The notes under the pieces are model-generated. The model was not told the DNA's origin and made no database searches. It worked only from the letters and a program-made list of their open reading frames with translations. A program made the translations under genes and the position numbers. DNA of 59,130 nt from assembly GCF_001440475.1 (NCBI RefSeq), contig NZ_LLYB01000133.1, forward strand, positions 11,377 to 70,506. Reading direction: 5' to 3'. Shown here in pieces: positions 43,823 through 52,294 of this stretch. Within the stretch, counting starts at the first letter, position 1; every line of letters starts with the position of its first letter. This DNA comes from Bradyrhizobium lablabi (lineage in GTDB: Bacteria > Pseudomonadota > Alphaproteobacteria > Rhizobiales > Xanthobacteraceae).

Positions 43823-44335
43823 TTACTGCTCGAACGCCGCCTTCAGGCGGTTGAGCTGCGGCACCAGCGGATTGCCGATCGGCGCACGTTCGGCCGATGG
43901 CGCGTGGATCGTGGTGTCGAGCCGGCGGACCCGCGCCTGCAGGCTCATCGAGCGCGCGATCAGATCCTGCAATTGCTGCGGCAGCTTGGCGATCATGTCC
44001 TCGGGGCCGGGATCGGCCGCCGTCAGCTTGACCTTGGTCTTTTCGCGATTGGCCTGGCTCAGCGTCATCTCGCCTTCCTTGACGGCGCGATGCAGCAGCA
44101 GCCAGGACGCGAGCTGCATCAGGCGGGTGGTGAGACGCATGCTTTCGGTTGCGTAAGTAAGGCTGACAGAACGTTCCAGCGCCTTGGCGTCGGTGCGGCC
44201 CTCGCCGTCGAGATAGGCGGCGGTTTCCTCGACCAGATCCATGCCTTCCCGGAACAGAGTTCCAAATGCCGCCGAATTAGTCAGCCGCTCGCTAAACAGA
44301 ACGAGCGCGGGTTCGCTTTGCGAACGATCCGCCAT
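43823..44335 (-). CDS. DUF1465 family protein, RcdA-like
   Basis: A 170-residue helical protein of DUF1465, the family that contains the Caulobacter ClpXP adaptor RcdA. Visible family features: FSERLTNSAAFGTLFREGMD, LVEETAAYLDGEGR, YATESMRLTTRLMQLASWLL and LPQQLQDLIARSMSLQARVR. A role in regulated proteolysis of cell-cycle proteins is inferred from that homologue; conservation of the partner surface cannot be judged here. ATG 44335 is preferred to a GTG five codons upstream. Confidence 0.87.
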   Translation of the reverse strand: MADRSQSEPALVLFSERLTNSAAFGTLFREGMDLVEETAAYLDGEGRTDAKALERSVSLTYATESMRLTTRLMQLASWLLLHRAVKEGEMTLSQANREKTKVKLTAADPGPEDMIAKLPQQLQDLIARSMSLQARVRRLDTTIHAPSAERAPIGNPLVPQLNRLKAAFEQ

Positions 44336-44486
44336 GGTTAACGCCCTCACGCCACTATTTGCCCCGCCGGCTGTGAACCCACCGGCTTATGATGAACAAA
44401 TCATTGCTCGGGCAAGATCGAGAGTCCAGCGGCAACCGGATTTATGGTTTCCAGCGTATGGGGGCACTAAATAGCCGCGCTGCGCA

Positions 44487-44640
44487 CAAAAAAGAGCCGC
44501 CGTTTCCGGCGGCTTTTGAAGTTGATAACAGGGAGGCGTCAAACAGAGTGGACAGGAGCCACTCGGTGTCCAAACGAGGACAATGCCAGTCATAAAGGAG
44601 AAAGCTTAATCCTTCGTAAATGAGCGAATTTCTTTAGGGA
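44487..44640 (-). ncRNA. Possible small RNA or long 3' UTR
   Basis: On the minus strand, three successive hairpins occur: TGTCC/GGACA (44567-44582), GAGTGG/CCACTC (44546-44564) and the terminator at 44488-44517. Such a series is usual for a trans-encoded small RNA, but it could be the 3' UTR of the DUF1192 transcript. The 5' end is a guess and no promoter was identified. Confidence 0.3.
44488..44517 (-). terminator. Rho-independent terminator, minus strand
   Basis: On the minus strand AAAAGCCGCC-GGAAAC-GGCGGC is followed by TCTTTTTTG. It lies about 270 bases after the DUF1192 stop. Confidence 0.8.
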
Positions 44641-44785
44641 TTATTTGCCATGTCGGCCACTGGCCGAGTTTGACGTTGACTTCAATGGTGTCGTTCCTGC
44701 CAACGCAGGGATCTACAATCACCGGCGGTCGCGATTTAGAGAAAGTAGGCCAGCGGCCCTGCCACAAGACGGGCCGCAGCAATTA

Positions 44786-44977
44786 CTACGTCTTGAAAAA
44801 GCTGTTCGCGGCATCCTTTGACGCGCGCTTTTTGGTGGCGGCCTCCTGCAGCCGCGTGACTTCGGAATTCAGCAGCGCGATGCGCTCGGTCAATTCCTCG
44901 ACCGACAGCAGCGATAGATCCTGGCCGATCTCGTGGGAGATTTTCTTCCGCGGCTTGTCGTCATCCTCGATCGCCAT
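44786..44977 (-). CDS. DUF1192 small coiled-coil protein
   Basis: A 63-residue acidic/helical protein, MAIEDDDKPRKKISHEIGQD, then LSVEELTERIALLNSEVTRL. DUF1192 is an alphaproteobacterial family of unknown role. It is divergent from the quinone oxidoreductase gene, as seen in related genomes. Confidence 0.88.
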   Translation of the reverse strand: MAIEDDDKPRKKISHEIGQDLSLLSVEELTERIALLNSEVTRLQEAATKKRASKDAANSFFKT

Positions 44978-45079
44978 GCGTTTCTCCTTGCTCTCTGCGG
45001 TCCCCGATGTGGTTGCCAGCCGCAGCCCGGCTGGCTAATCAGGGGCCGCCTTATTCTCAGCCTTTCGCAAGGACAAATC

Positions 45080-46078
45080 ATGGAAAAGCTGCCTGCGCAA
45101 ATGACCGTCATCGGCATCAGCAAGCCCGGTGGTCCCGAAGTGCTGTTGCCGGAAACCCGCAGCGTTCCGAACCCTGGTCCGGGTGAGATCCTGGTCAAGG
45201 TGATGGCCGCCGGCGTCAACCGTCCCGACGTCGCGCAACGTTCCGGCGCCTACCCGCCGCCGCCCGGCGCCAGCGACCTGCCCGGCCTCGAAATCGCCGG
45301 CGAAGTGGTGGCGCTGGGCGAAGGCGCGGCCAAGCACAAGATCGGCGACAAGGTGATGTCGCTGGTGGCGGGCGGCGGCTACGCCCAATACTGCATCGCG
45401 CAGGACGCGCAGGCGATGGCAGTGCCCCCCTCGCTCTCGATCCGGGAAGCCGGCGCCATTCCGGAAACGCTGATGACCGTGTGGCACAATGTGTTTGAGC
45501 GCGGTGCGCTGAAGCCGGGCGAAACGCTTCTGATCCACGGCGGCTCATCCGGTATCGGCACCATGGCGATCCAGCTTGCCAAGGCGTTCGGCTCGAAGGT
45601 GATCGTCACCGTCGGCTCGCAGGACAAGATCGACGCCTGCCTGAAACTCGGCGCCGACCGCGCGATCAATTACAAGACCGAGGACTTCGTCGCCGTGGTC
45701 AAGGCGGAGACCAACAATGTCGGCGCCAATTTGATCCTCGACATGGTCGCCGGCGACTATGTCGATCGCAACTATGACGCGGCCGCGGTCGATGGCCGTA
45801 TCGTGCAAATTGCAACGCTCAACGGCCCCAAGGTCAGCGTCAACATTGCCAAGGTGATGGTGAAGCGGCTGACGCATACCGGCTCGACGCTGCGACCCCG
45901 TACTAATGCGGATAAGGCGGCGATGGTCGCCGCCATCGAGGCCAAGGTGATGCCACTATTGCGCGAAGGACGCGTAAAACCGCTGATGGACAGCTCGTTT
46001 CCGCTTGAAAAAGCAGCCGACGCGCACCGGCGGATGGAGACCTCCGCACATATTGGCAAAATTGTGTTGGAGGTTTAA
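45080..46078 (+). CDS. NAD(P)H quinone oxidoreductase, PIG3-type MDR family
   Basis: A 332-residue zinc-free medium-chain reductase. The GroES-like domain carries VMAAGVNRPDVAQRSGAYPP and LPGLEIAGEVVALGEGA; the Rossmann domain has LLIHGGSSGIGTMAIQLAKA with the AxxGxxG-type loop and GADRAINYKTEDF. It ends GKIVLEV, typical of the PIG3 subgroup (TIGR02824). It likely reduces quinones with NADPH. AAGGA precedes ATG 45080. Confidence 0.93.
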   Translation: MEKLPAQMTVIGISKPGGPEVLLPETRSVPNPGPGEILVKVMAAGVNRPDVAQRSGAYPPPPGASDLPGLEIAGEVVALGEGAAKHKIGDKVMSLVAGGGYAQYCIAQDAQAMAVPPSLSIREAGAIPETLMTVWHNVFERGALKPGETLLIHGGSSGIGTMAIQLAKAFGSKVIVTVGSQDKIDACLKLGADRAINYKTEDFVAVVKAETNNVGANLILDMVAGDYVDRNYDAAAVDGRIVQIATLNGPKVSVNIAKVMVKRLTHTGSTLRPRTNADKAAMVAAIEAKVMPLLREGRVKPLMDSSFPLEKAADAHRRMETSAHIGKIVLEV

Positions 46079-46198
46079 CGGATCGAGAGCGAAGCGCGGG
46101 TGGAAACCCTTTGATTTGCTTCGCTTTCATGTCATTTATCGCGACAACGCCGACCCGTTCGCTGGGCCGGGAGGATCGTTGGTCGCGGAGTACTGACA

Positions 46199-49075
46199 TT
46201 GCGTCTGATCAGGCGCCTTGCGCTGCTTGCGCTGGGCCTCATGATTGTTATGGCCGCGCCTGCGGCGCATGCCATTGACGCTGTCAGCGTCCGCAGCGAC
46301 GCGCCTGCGATCGACCTCACCGCCGTGCTCGACCATCAGCGCAGCGAGACCGATCGCATCCAGGTTTCGACCGCGCCGGGAACCGACGGCATCGTCCGCC
46401 GCATCGAGGTCCGCGCCCGCGAGGGCGGACAGAACTGGGTGGTGTTCGCGCTCGCCAACAACACCGACGACCAACTCGACCGCCTGATCGTCGCCCCGCA
46501 TTATCGCATCGTGTCGTCAGGCCTGCTGTGGCCCGACCTCGGCCTATCGCGCATCGCAACGATTACGCCGTCGACCGGCGACCGGCCCGAGCGCCAGGAA
46601 AGCGCGACCGCCGACATCTTCCGCATCACGCTCGATCCTGGCGCCGTCATCACCTTCGTGGCGGAACTGCGCACCGATAAATTGCCGCAGCTCTATCTCT
46701 GGGAACCCGACGCCTACAAGGACAAGGTCAACTCGTTCACGCTCTACCAGGGCATCGTGATCGGCATCTCCGGCCTGCTGGCGCTGGTGCTGACGATCCT
46801 GTTCGTGGTGAAGGGCAGCATCATGTTCCCCGCCGCCGCCGCGCTCGCCTGGGCGGTGCTGGTCTATATCGGCGTCGACTTCGGCTTCTGGGGCAAGGTG
46901 CTCGACATGTCGAACAACGCCGAGCGCGTCTGGCGCGCGGCGGGTGAAGCGATTCTGGCGGCGACGCTGCTGGTGTTCCTGTTCGCCTACCTCAATCTCA
47001 GCCGCTGGCATGTGCGCTATTCCCACATCACCGTCGGCTGGCTCGCCTTCCTCGGCTCGCTGGTGGCGCTGGCGCTGTTCGACCCCGCCGTCGCCTCCGG
47101 CATTGCGCGCATCTCGCTGGTGCTGATCGCCTTCGCCGGCTTTGCGCTGATCGTCTATCTTTCGACGCACGGCTTCGACCGCGCGGTGCTGCTGATCCCG
47201 ACCTGGTTCCTGCTGGTGGTCTGGGTGATCGCCGCCGGTATGACGGTGGCCGGAAGCGTCACCAACGACATCGTGGGGCCCGCGCTGCTCGGCGGTCTCG
47301 TGCTGATCGTGATGCTGATCGGATTTACGGTCATGCAACATGCGTTTGCCGGCGGCGGCGCCACCACCGGCATCGTCTCCGATGTCGAGCGCCGCGCGCT
47401 GGCGCTGACCGGCTCGGGCGACCTGATCTGGGACTGGGACGTTTCCGCCGACAAGGTGTTCACGAGCCCGGAGACCGAAAGCCTGCTCGGGCTGAAGCGC
47501 GGCACGCTGGAAGGCCCGGCCGCGAAATGGCTCGAAGTGCTGCATCCGCTCGACCAGGATCGCTTCCGCGCCGCGCTCGACAGCGTGCTCGACCAGCGTC
47601 GCGGCCGTCTGGTGCAGGATTTCCGCCTGCGCACCCCGGACGGCCATTTCATGTGGTTCGCGCTGAAGGCGCGCCCGGTGGTCGGCTCCGACGGTGAGGT
47701 CTCGCGCGTGGTCGGCACGCTCACCGACGTCACCGAAATCAAGAATGCCGAAGAGCGCATGCTTCATGACTCCGTGCATGACAACCTCACCGGCCTGCCC
47801 AACCGCCAATTGTTCATGGATCGCCTCGGCGCGGTCGCCAATTTCGTCAAGAGCATGCCGACGCTGCGGCCGACGCTGATGGTAATCGACCTCGACCGCT
47901 TCAAGCAGGTCAACGATTCCGTCGGCATCGCGGTCGGCGATTCCATCCTGCTGACGCTGGCACGGCGGCTGACGCGCATCCTCAAGCCGCAGGACACGCT
48001 GGCGCGGCTGGCCGGCGACCAGTTCGGCCTGATCCTGATGTCGGAGCAGGACCCGGCGCGCATCACCGCCTTCGCCGAAACCATCCGCAAGACCATCCGC
48101 GCGCCGATCGCCTTCAACGACCGCGAGATCTTCCTGACCGCGTCCATCGGGCTCGCGCTGTCGGACCCGCAGACGCAGCTCACCGAAGAGATCATCAAGG
48201 ACGCCGAGCTTGCGATGTATCATTCCAAGCGCATCGGCGGCGACCGTATCGACGTCTACAAGCCGGCGATGCGCGCCCGCAAGACCGACCGCCTGACGCT
48301 GGAAAGCGAGTTGCGCCGCGCCATCGAGCGGCAGGAAATCACCATTCTCTACCAGCCGATCGTGCGGCTGGAAGACCGCTCGATCGCCGGCTTCGAGGCG
48401 CTGGCGCGCTGGGACCATCCCAAGCTCGGCCGGATGTCGCCTGCCGAATTCATCACGATCGCCGAGGAAATCGGGCTGATCGTCGATCTCGGCATGTTCG
48501 TGCTGGACCAGACCGCGCGGCAGCTCTCGGTGTGGCAGCGCGCGATGCGCTCGCGCGAGCCGATCTTCGCCTCCGTCAACGTCTCCTCGCGGCAATTGCT
48601 GCGCCACGATCTGATCCATGATATCCGCACCGTGCTGTCGCGCTCGTCCGTGGCGCGCGGCACGCTCAAACTGGAGCTGACGGAATCGCTGGTGATGGAG
48701 AATCCGGAGCACGCGGCGCAGATGCTGGCGCGGATCCGCGAGCTCGGCACCGGCCTGTCGCTCGATGATTTCGGCACCGGCCATTCTTCGCTGGCCTATC
48801 TGCAGCGTTTCCCGTTCGACACCATCAAGATCGACCAGTCCTTCGTCCGCACCACCAGCCGCGGCACGCGGCCGGTGATCCTCAAATCGATCATCGCGCT
48901 CGCCCACGATCTCGGCATGGACGTGGTGGCGGAAGGCGCGGAGACGGATTCGGATGCGGTCGAGCTCTATCAGCTCGGCTGCGAATACGCGCAAGGTTTC
49001 GCCTTCGGCGAGCCGATGGACGCCGACGCCGCGATGCGGCTATTGACGGAAGAGCGGCTGGAAGCGGCGAGCTGA
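46199..49075 (+). CDS. Membrane PAS-GGDEF-EAL protein, probable c-di-GMP phosphodiesterase
   Basis: A 958-residue protein. A signal peptide (RRLALLALGLMIVMAAPAAH) leads to a periplasmic domain (about 25-175), about seven TM helices (180-385), a PAS domain (395-510), a GGDEF domain (520-680) and an EAL domain (690-945). The GGDEF loop is RLAGDQFG near residue 605, lacking key residues, so cyclase activity is unlikely. The EAL domain keeps GFEALARWDHP, DDFGTGHSSLAYL and IKIDQSFV, consistent with c-di-GMP hydrolysis. The start is TTG 46199 with GGAG eight bases upstream; the nearest ATG would cut the signal. Confidence 0.92.
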   Translation: MRLIRRLALLALGLMIVMAAPAAHAIDAVSVRSDAPAIDLTAVLDHQRSETDRIQVSTAPGTDGIVRRIEVRAREGGQNWVVFALANNTDDQLDRLIVAPHYRIVSSGLLWPDLGLSRIATITPSTGDRPERQESATADIFRITLDPGAVITFVAELRTDKLPQLYLWEPDAYKDKVNSFTLYQGIVIGISGLLALVLTILFVVKGSIMFPAAAALAWAVLVYIGVDFGFWGKVLDMSNNAERVWRAAGEAILAATLLVFLFAYLNLSRWHVRYSHITVGWLAFLGSLVALALFDPAVASGIARISLVLIAFAGFALIVYLSTHGFDRAVLLIPTWFLLVVWVIAAGMTVAGSVTNDIVGPALLGGLVLIVMLIGFTVMQHAFAGGGATTGIVSDVERRALALTGSGDLIWDWDVSADKVFTSPETESLLGLKRGTLEGPAAKWLEVLHPLDQDRFRAALDSVLDQRRGRLVQDFRLRTPDGHFMWFALKARPVVGSDGEVSRVVGTLTDVTEIKNAEERMLHDSVHDNLTGLPNRQLFMDRLGAVANFVKSMPTLRPTLMVIDLDRFKQVNDSVGIAVGDSILLTLARRLTRILKPQDTLARLAGDQFGLILMSEQDPARITAFAETIRKTIRAPIAFNDREIFLTASIGLALSDPQTQLTEEIIKDAELAMYHSKRIGGDRIDVYKPAMRARKTDRLTLESELRRAIERQEITILYQPIVRLEDRSIAGFEALARWDHPKLGRMSPAEFITIAEEIGLIVDLGMFVLDQTARQLSVWQRAMRSREPIFASVNVSSRQLLRHDLIHDIRTVLSRSSVARGTLKLELTESLVMENPEHAAQMLARIRELGTGLSLDDFGTGHSSLAYLQRFPFDTIKIDQSFVRTTSRGTRPVILKSIIALAHDLGMDVVAEGAETDSDAVELYQLGCEYAQGFAFGEPMDADAAMRLLTEERLEAAS

Positions 49076-49104
49076 TTCAGGCAGCCGGCATCATCGACTA
49101 TCCG

Positions 49105-49752
49105 CTAATCCTTCGCTCGCAGTATGCTGATCCGCGTTTCATCGACGAAATTCTTGATGTCCTGATCGGGTCGACGAAACAGGTTGCGTTCGACAACGAG
49201 CGAACGGCCACTGACCGTCTTGGCGCAGCGCTCCTTGAGGTAGATGCCTCCCACTGGCTGGTCTCCCGCACTCGGCTGGCCCTCGGTGCATGCCCAGCCA
49301 TCCGAGCCGTAGCGCGACTTGGCCTGCAGCCCCAGCAGAAACGCTTTCTTCCGGATATAGAGGCGCGCCTTGGGATCGGTCTCGATCTGCAAGCCAGCAA
49401 TGTGCCCGGTATTGTCGATCAGCAGGGTCAGGATCGCAGGGTGACCCGCCACCATGGTGCCGTCCCGACTGGTCGACGGATCATAGCCAAATCGGATCGC
49501 GCGTGTCCCACTCGCGTCGGCCGGGCAGTCATGCCAATCCTTCCAGCCCGCCAATGTGCGCTTCGGATCCGCCGCGCAGGAGAAGTCGACGTAACCGGAC
49601 TCCGTCAATTCGGTCGCGGCCATTCCAAGGCGAATATCCCGCAGATCGTTGCCGCTGAATTCTTCCGTCCGCGCCGGAGAGCTCGCAAGCGCTACCGCCT
49701 GCCAGGCGAGCAGGCCCGCAGCAAAAACTCCTGGCAGCTTCACTCTGCGCAT
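49105..49752 (-). CDS. Unknown secreted protein, last gene of the PQQ dehydrogenase cluster
   Basis: A 215-residue protein with a signal peptide (KLPGVFAAGLLAWQAVALAS). The mature part has four or more Cys (for example SCAADPK, DCPADAS, WACTEG, ERCAKT) and SGNDLRDIRLGMAATELTES near its start. I recognise no family. Its ATG overlaps the cytochrome c stop as TGATG, which indicates translational coupling. GGAAGGG precedes the start. Context suggests a role in the periplasm beside the PQQ dehydrogenase or its cytochrome. Confidence 0.8.
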   Translation of the reverse strand: MRRVKLPGVFAAGLLAWQAVALASSPARTEEFSGNDLRDIRLGMAATELTESGYVDFSCAADPKRTLAGWKDWHDCPADASGTRAIRFGYDPSTSRDGTMVAGHPAILTLLIDNTGHIAGLQIETDPKARLYIRKKAFLLGLQAKSRYGSDGWACTEGQPSAGDQPVGGIYLKERCAKTVSGRSLVVERNLFRRPDQDIKNFVDETRISILRAKD

Positions 49753-50324
49753 CACTGGCCCTTCCCTCTGCTGGCGGTCGCATCATCCGGCTTCTGCGCC
49801 TGCGTCTTGTAGACGTCGCATACCCGCGACGAGCTTGAGAAGAAGGCGATGCATTCCGCGTAAGTGGGTTCGCCCGCTCCTTTGATATGAGCGATCACGT
49901 AGTCGGCGACGGCTTCGATATCCTTCGATCGCAGAAACATTCCGCCTTCGGGCGGCATCTGAGCTCCCGCGTCCTGGCGGTTCATGTCGTGGCATTTCAC
50001 CTCATCGTAGGCGCCGCGCGTGAAGAACGGCATCCCGGTGCCCGGCCGCCCGCAGCCGACGACTTCGATGATCTGATCCCGCGTCAGATCGGTCTTGCGC
50101 AACGACAGCGCATCACCGCCGTAGCCGCCACCCCCATTGCCGTGCCATTTGTGGCAACCCATGCAATTGGCCTTGCCGAACACTGCCTTGCCGGCATTGG
50201 TCGGATCCGAGGTCGGCGCTTGCGCCGACTGACCGTAAGCAGCGGCCAGCATCGAAAAATTCAGGGCAACGACGCTCGCGAGCAGCGTGCCCGCCGCCAC
50301 CGGGAATCGGTCGAAGATCATCAT
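49752..50324 (-). CDS. Periplasmic c-type cytochrome
   Basis: A 190-residue monohaem cytochrome c, with a signal peptide (MMIFDRFPVAAGTLLASVVA) and haem motif CMGCH at residues 54-58 (GKANCMGCHKWHGNGGGGYG). The likely axial Met is in GAQMPPEGGMF; extra Cys occur near GCGRPGTG, VKCHDMN, AECIAF and RVCDVY. It follows the PQQ dehydrogenase on the same strand and is the expected electron acceptor. Stop overlaps the next start. Confidence 0.9.
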   Translation of the reverse strand: MMIFDRFPVAAGTLLASVVALNFSMLAAAYGQSAQAPTSDPTNAGKAVFGKANCMGCHKWHGNGGGGYGGDALSLRKTDLTRDQIIEVVGCGRPGTGMPFFTRGAYDEVKCHDMNRQDAGAQMPPEGGMFLRSKDIEAVADYVIAHIKGAGEPTYAECIAFFSSSSRVCDVYKTQAQKPDDATASRGKGQ

Positions 50325-50345
50325 TGCATCTCTTGTCGAAGAAGC

Positions 50346-50371
50346 GGGAGGGCCCGCGATTGCGGACCCTC
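50346..50371 (-). terminator. Hairpin between PQQ dehydrogenase and cytochrome genes
   Basis: An 11-base stem with one mismatch (GGAGGGCCCGC against GCGGACCCTCC on the plus strand) sits in the 61-base gap. The T run lies on the plus strand only, so on the gene strand it is more likely an attenuating or stabilising hairpin than a full terminator. Confidence 0.45.
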
Positions 50372-50385
50372 CGTTTTTTGAGATG

Positions 50386-52173
50386 TCAGAGTGCGAATAC
50401 GTAGAGCATCGATCCCGGCTGTATCTTCTTCAGCTCGGGCGTCGCATCGATGAACCACTTGTCCCAGGCGCCGCCGAGGCCGACCAGAATGGCGACGTAC
50501 TGCTTGCCATCGACCGTAAAGGTCATCGGTGGTGCGTTAACGCCGCCGCCCGTGTTGAACTCCCAGAGCTTCTGCAAAGACTTGGCGTCAAGCGCCATCA
50601 CCTCGCCGGATGGCTGACCGGTGAAGATGAGGTCGGGAGTAGCCAGGATGCCGCCCAAATTGGGGAACGGCGTTTCCATTTTTCCGGCGATCTTGCCGGT
50701 AGTCACATCGATCGCAGTCACGCTGCCGGTGATCTTGAACGGCTGGCTCGGACCACCGCCGGTCCAGAACTCGCGCGGTTTCAGTTTGTCCGGCGTCATC
50801 ACCTCAACCTTGATGCGATTGCAGCTCTCGATCACCGGGATGTACCAGAGCTTCAGATCCGGATTGTAGGCTGTCGGAGGCCAGTTCTTGCCGCCCATGT
50901 TGCCGGGACAGATGTGGGTTTCCATGTTGGTGCGGCTTGGTGTCACCGACGCGATATAGGCCTGCACGGACTTGTTGGGGTCATACTCGATCGGCTTGCC
51001 GCTCTCCGGGTCGAGCCCCTTGGTCCATGTGACCTTCTTGACGAACGGCAGGCCCCAGACGAACTTGCCGTTGGTGCGATCGATCGCATAGGCGAAGCCG
51101 TTGCGGTCCGCTTCGAGCGCGAGCTTCCGCGGACCACTGGGCCCGGGGACATCGACCAGCACGTTTTCCGCCACGCTGTCGTAGTCGTAGGGATCGTTTG
51201 GCGTGTGCTGATAGTGCCACTTGATCTTGCCGGTCGTGGCATCGAGGGCCAGCGAGCTGTCGGTGTAAAGATTGTCGCCGGGCCGATAGGCATTATCCCA
51301 GTCCGGTCCGGGATTGCCGATGCCCCAGACGATGGTGTCGGTTGCAGGATCGTAGGTGCCGGTCACCCAGGTCGAACCACCGCCGGCGGCGGCGGCGTTG
51401 TTGCTGTCTTTCCAGGTTTCGCTGCCGGGCTCGCCCTTGCCCGGGATTGTGTGGGTGCGCCAGACCTCCTTCTGGGTCGAGAGGTCGGTAGCTGCGATCC
51501 AGCCACGGATGCCATACTCTGCGCCGGCAACGCCCGTGATCGCCATGTTCTTGACGATCAATGGCGCGCCGGTGATCACCTCGCCCTTGTCGGGATCGGC
51601 GACAGTACGCTGCCAGGCGACCTGGCCGGTCTCCTTGTTGGTCGCGATCAGCCGGCCATCAAGCGTATGGGAAATGACGAGATTACCCCACAGCGCGACG
51701 CCGCGGTTGTCGACACCGCAGCATGCCACGGCACCAGCCCAATCACGGTCCGTCTTGGGATCCATCTTCCAGACCAGCGCGCCGCGGCCGCCATGCGCAT
51801 CGATCTTGTAGACCGAACCCCATCCATCGGTGACGTAGAGAAAGCCGTTCTCCGCAATCGGAGTGCCTTCCAGCCCGCCATGGCTCCAGATGCCGCCGCC
51901 TTCGATGCCGCCGAGGTGCATGGTCCAGGCGACCTTCAGGTTCTTCACGTTATCGCGGTTGACCTCCTTCAGAGTGGAGAACCGGTGAGCCGAGTAATTC
52001 TGATGATGATGAAGCCAGTTGCCCGGCTCCTTGTCGACGTTGAGCAGCCGCTCCTGACTGACCTCATCCGCGGCGGAGACAGGCAGTGTGCTCATCACGC
52101 TTGCGACAGCGGCTGCTGCGGCAAGCAGACAGCTTCGCATCAACATTCTTGTGTGACCTGAAGATCGCTCCAT
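50386..52173 (-). CDS. PQQ-dependent alcohol dehydrogenase, lanthanide type
   Basis: A 595-residue quinoprotein of the methanol/ethanol dehydrogenase family, with an eight-bladed propeller. Signal peptide near RSCLLAAAAAVASVMSTLPV. Adjacent Cys of the redox ring occur near residue 150 (AVACCGVDNRG). The catalytic Asp (330) is followed two residues later by Asp 332 in NDPYDYDSVAEN; this extra Asp marks lanthanide-binding XoxF/ExaF-type enzymes, while calcium types have Ala/Ser/Thr. It oxidises alcohols in the periplasm and passes electrons to cytochrome c. ATG 52173 follows AAGGAGGGC. A small hairpin (52248-52271) lies upstream. Confidence 0.94.
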   Translation of the reverse strand: MERSSGHTRMLMRSCLLAAAAAVASVMSTLPVSAADEVSQERLLNVDKEPGNWLHHHQNYSAHRFSTLKEVNRDNVKNLKVAWTMHLGGIEGGGIWSHGGLEGTPIAENGFLYVTDGWGSVYKIDAHGGRGALVWKMDPKTDRDWAGAVACCGVDNRGVALWGNLVISHTLDGRLIATNKETGQVAWQRTVADPDKGEVITGAPLIVKNMAITGVAGAEYGIRGWIAATDLSTQKEVWRTHTIPGKGEPGSETWKDSNNAAAAGGGSTWVTGTYDPATDTIVWGIGNPGPDWDNAYRPGDNLYTDSSLALDATTGKIKWHYQHTPNDPYDYDSVAENVLVDVPGPSGPRKLALEADRNGFAYAIDRTNGKFVWGLPFVKKVTWTKGLDPESGKPIEYDPNKSVQAYIASVTPSRTNMETHICPGNMGGKNWPPTAYNPDLKLWYIPVIESCNRIKVEVMTPDKLKPREFWTGGGPSQPFKITGSVTAIDVTTGKIAGKMETPFPNLGGILATPDLIFTGQPSGEVMALDAKSLQKLWEFNTGGGVNAPPMTFTVDGKQYVAILVGLGGAWDKWFIDATPELKKIQPGSMLYVFAL

Positions 52174-52294
52174 GAGTAATGCCCTCCTTGTTGGCAAGTC
52201 TTGTTGGCAGTTCATGTCGGATTGAGCGTCCGGCATATCCGGGCGTTCCGCTGACGGGCCCTATTCAGCGGGCTTCAACAGTCCGCTGTCGCGA

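Larger units (their letters stand above)
44336..44785. other. 450-base gap with a terminator and possible small RNA
   Basis: Between the DUF1465 and DUF1192 genes (both minus). It holds a minus-strand terminator at 44488-44517 preceded by two small hairpins (see separate entries). Short reading frames here have no ribosome site and no recognisable content. Confidence 0.5.

Noticed and set aside
43823..44335. Assigning the symbol rcdA
   Set aside because: DUF1465 is the family of RcdA, but the adaptor function cannot be shown from sequence alone in this lineage, so no symbol was given.
44387..44593. Small Cys-rich protein on the minus strand
   Set aside because: No ribosome site, runs through the terminator hairpin, and the translation has no hydrophobic or repeated pattern.
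50346..50380. Plus-strand terminator
   Set aside because: The hairpin plus TTTTTT has the correct form on the plus strand, but no plus-strand gene ends there; it more likely acts as a hairpin in the minus-strand operon.
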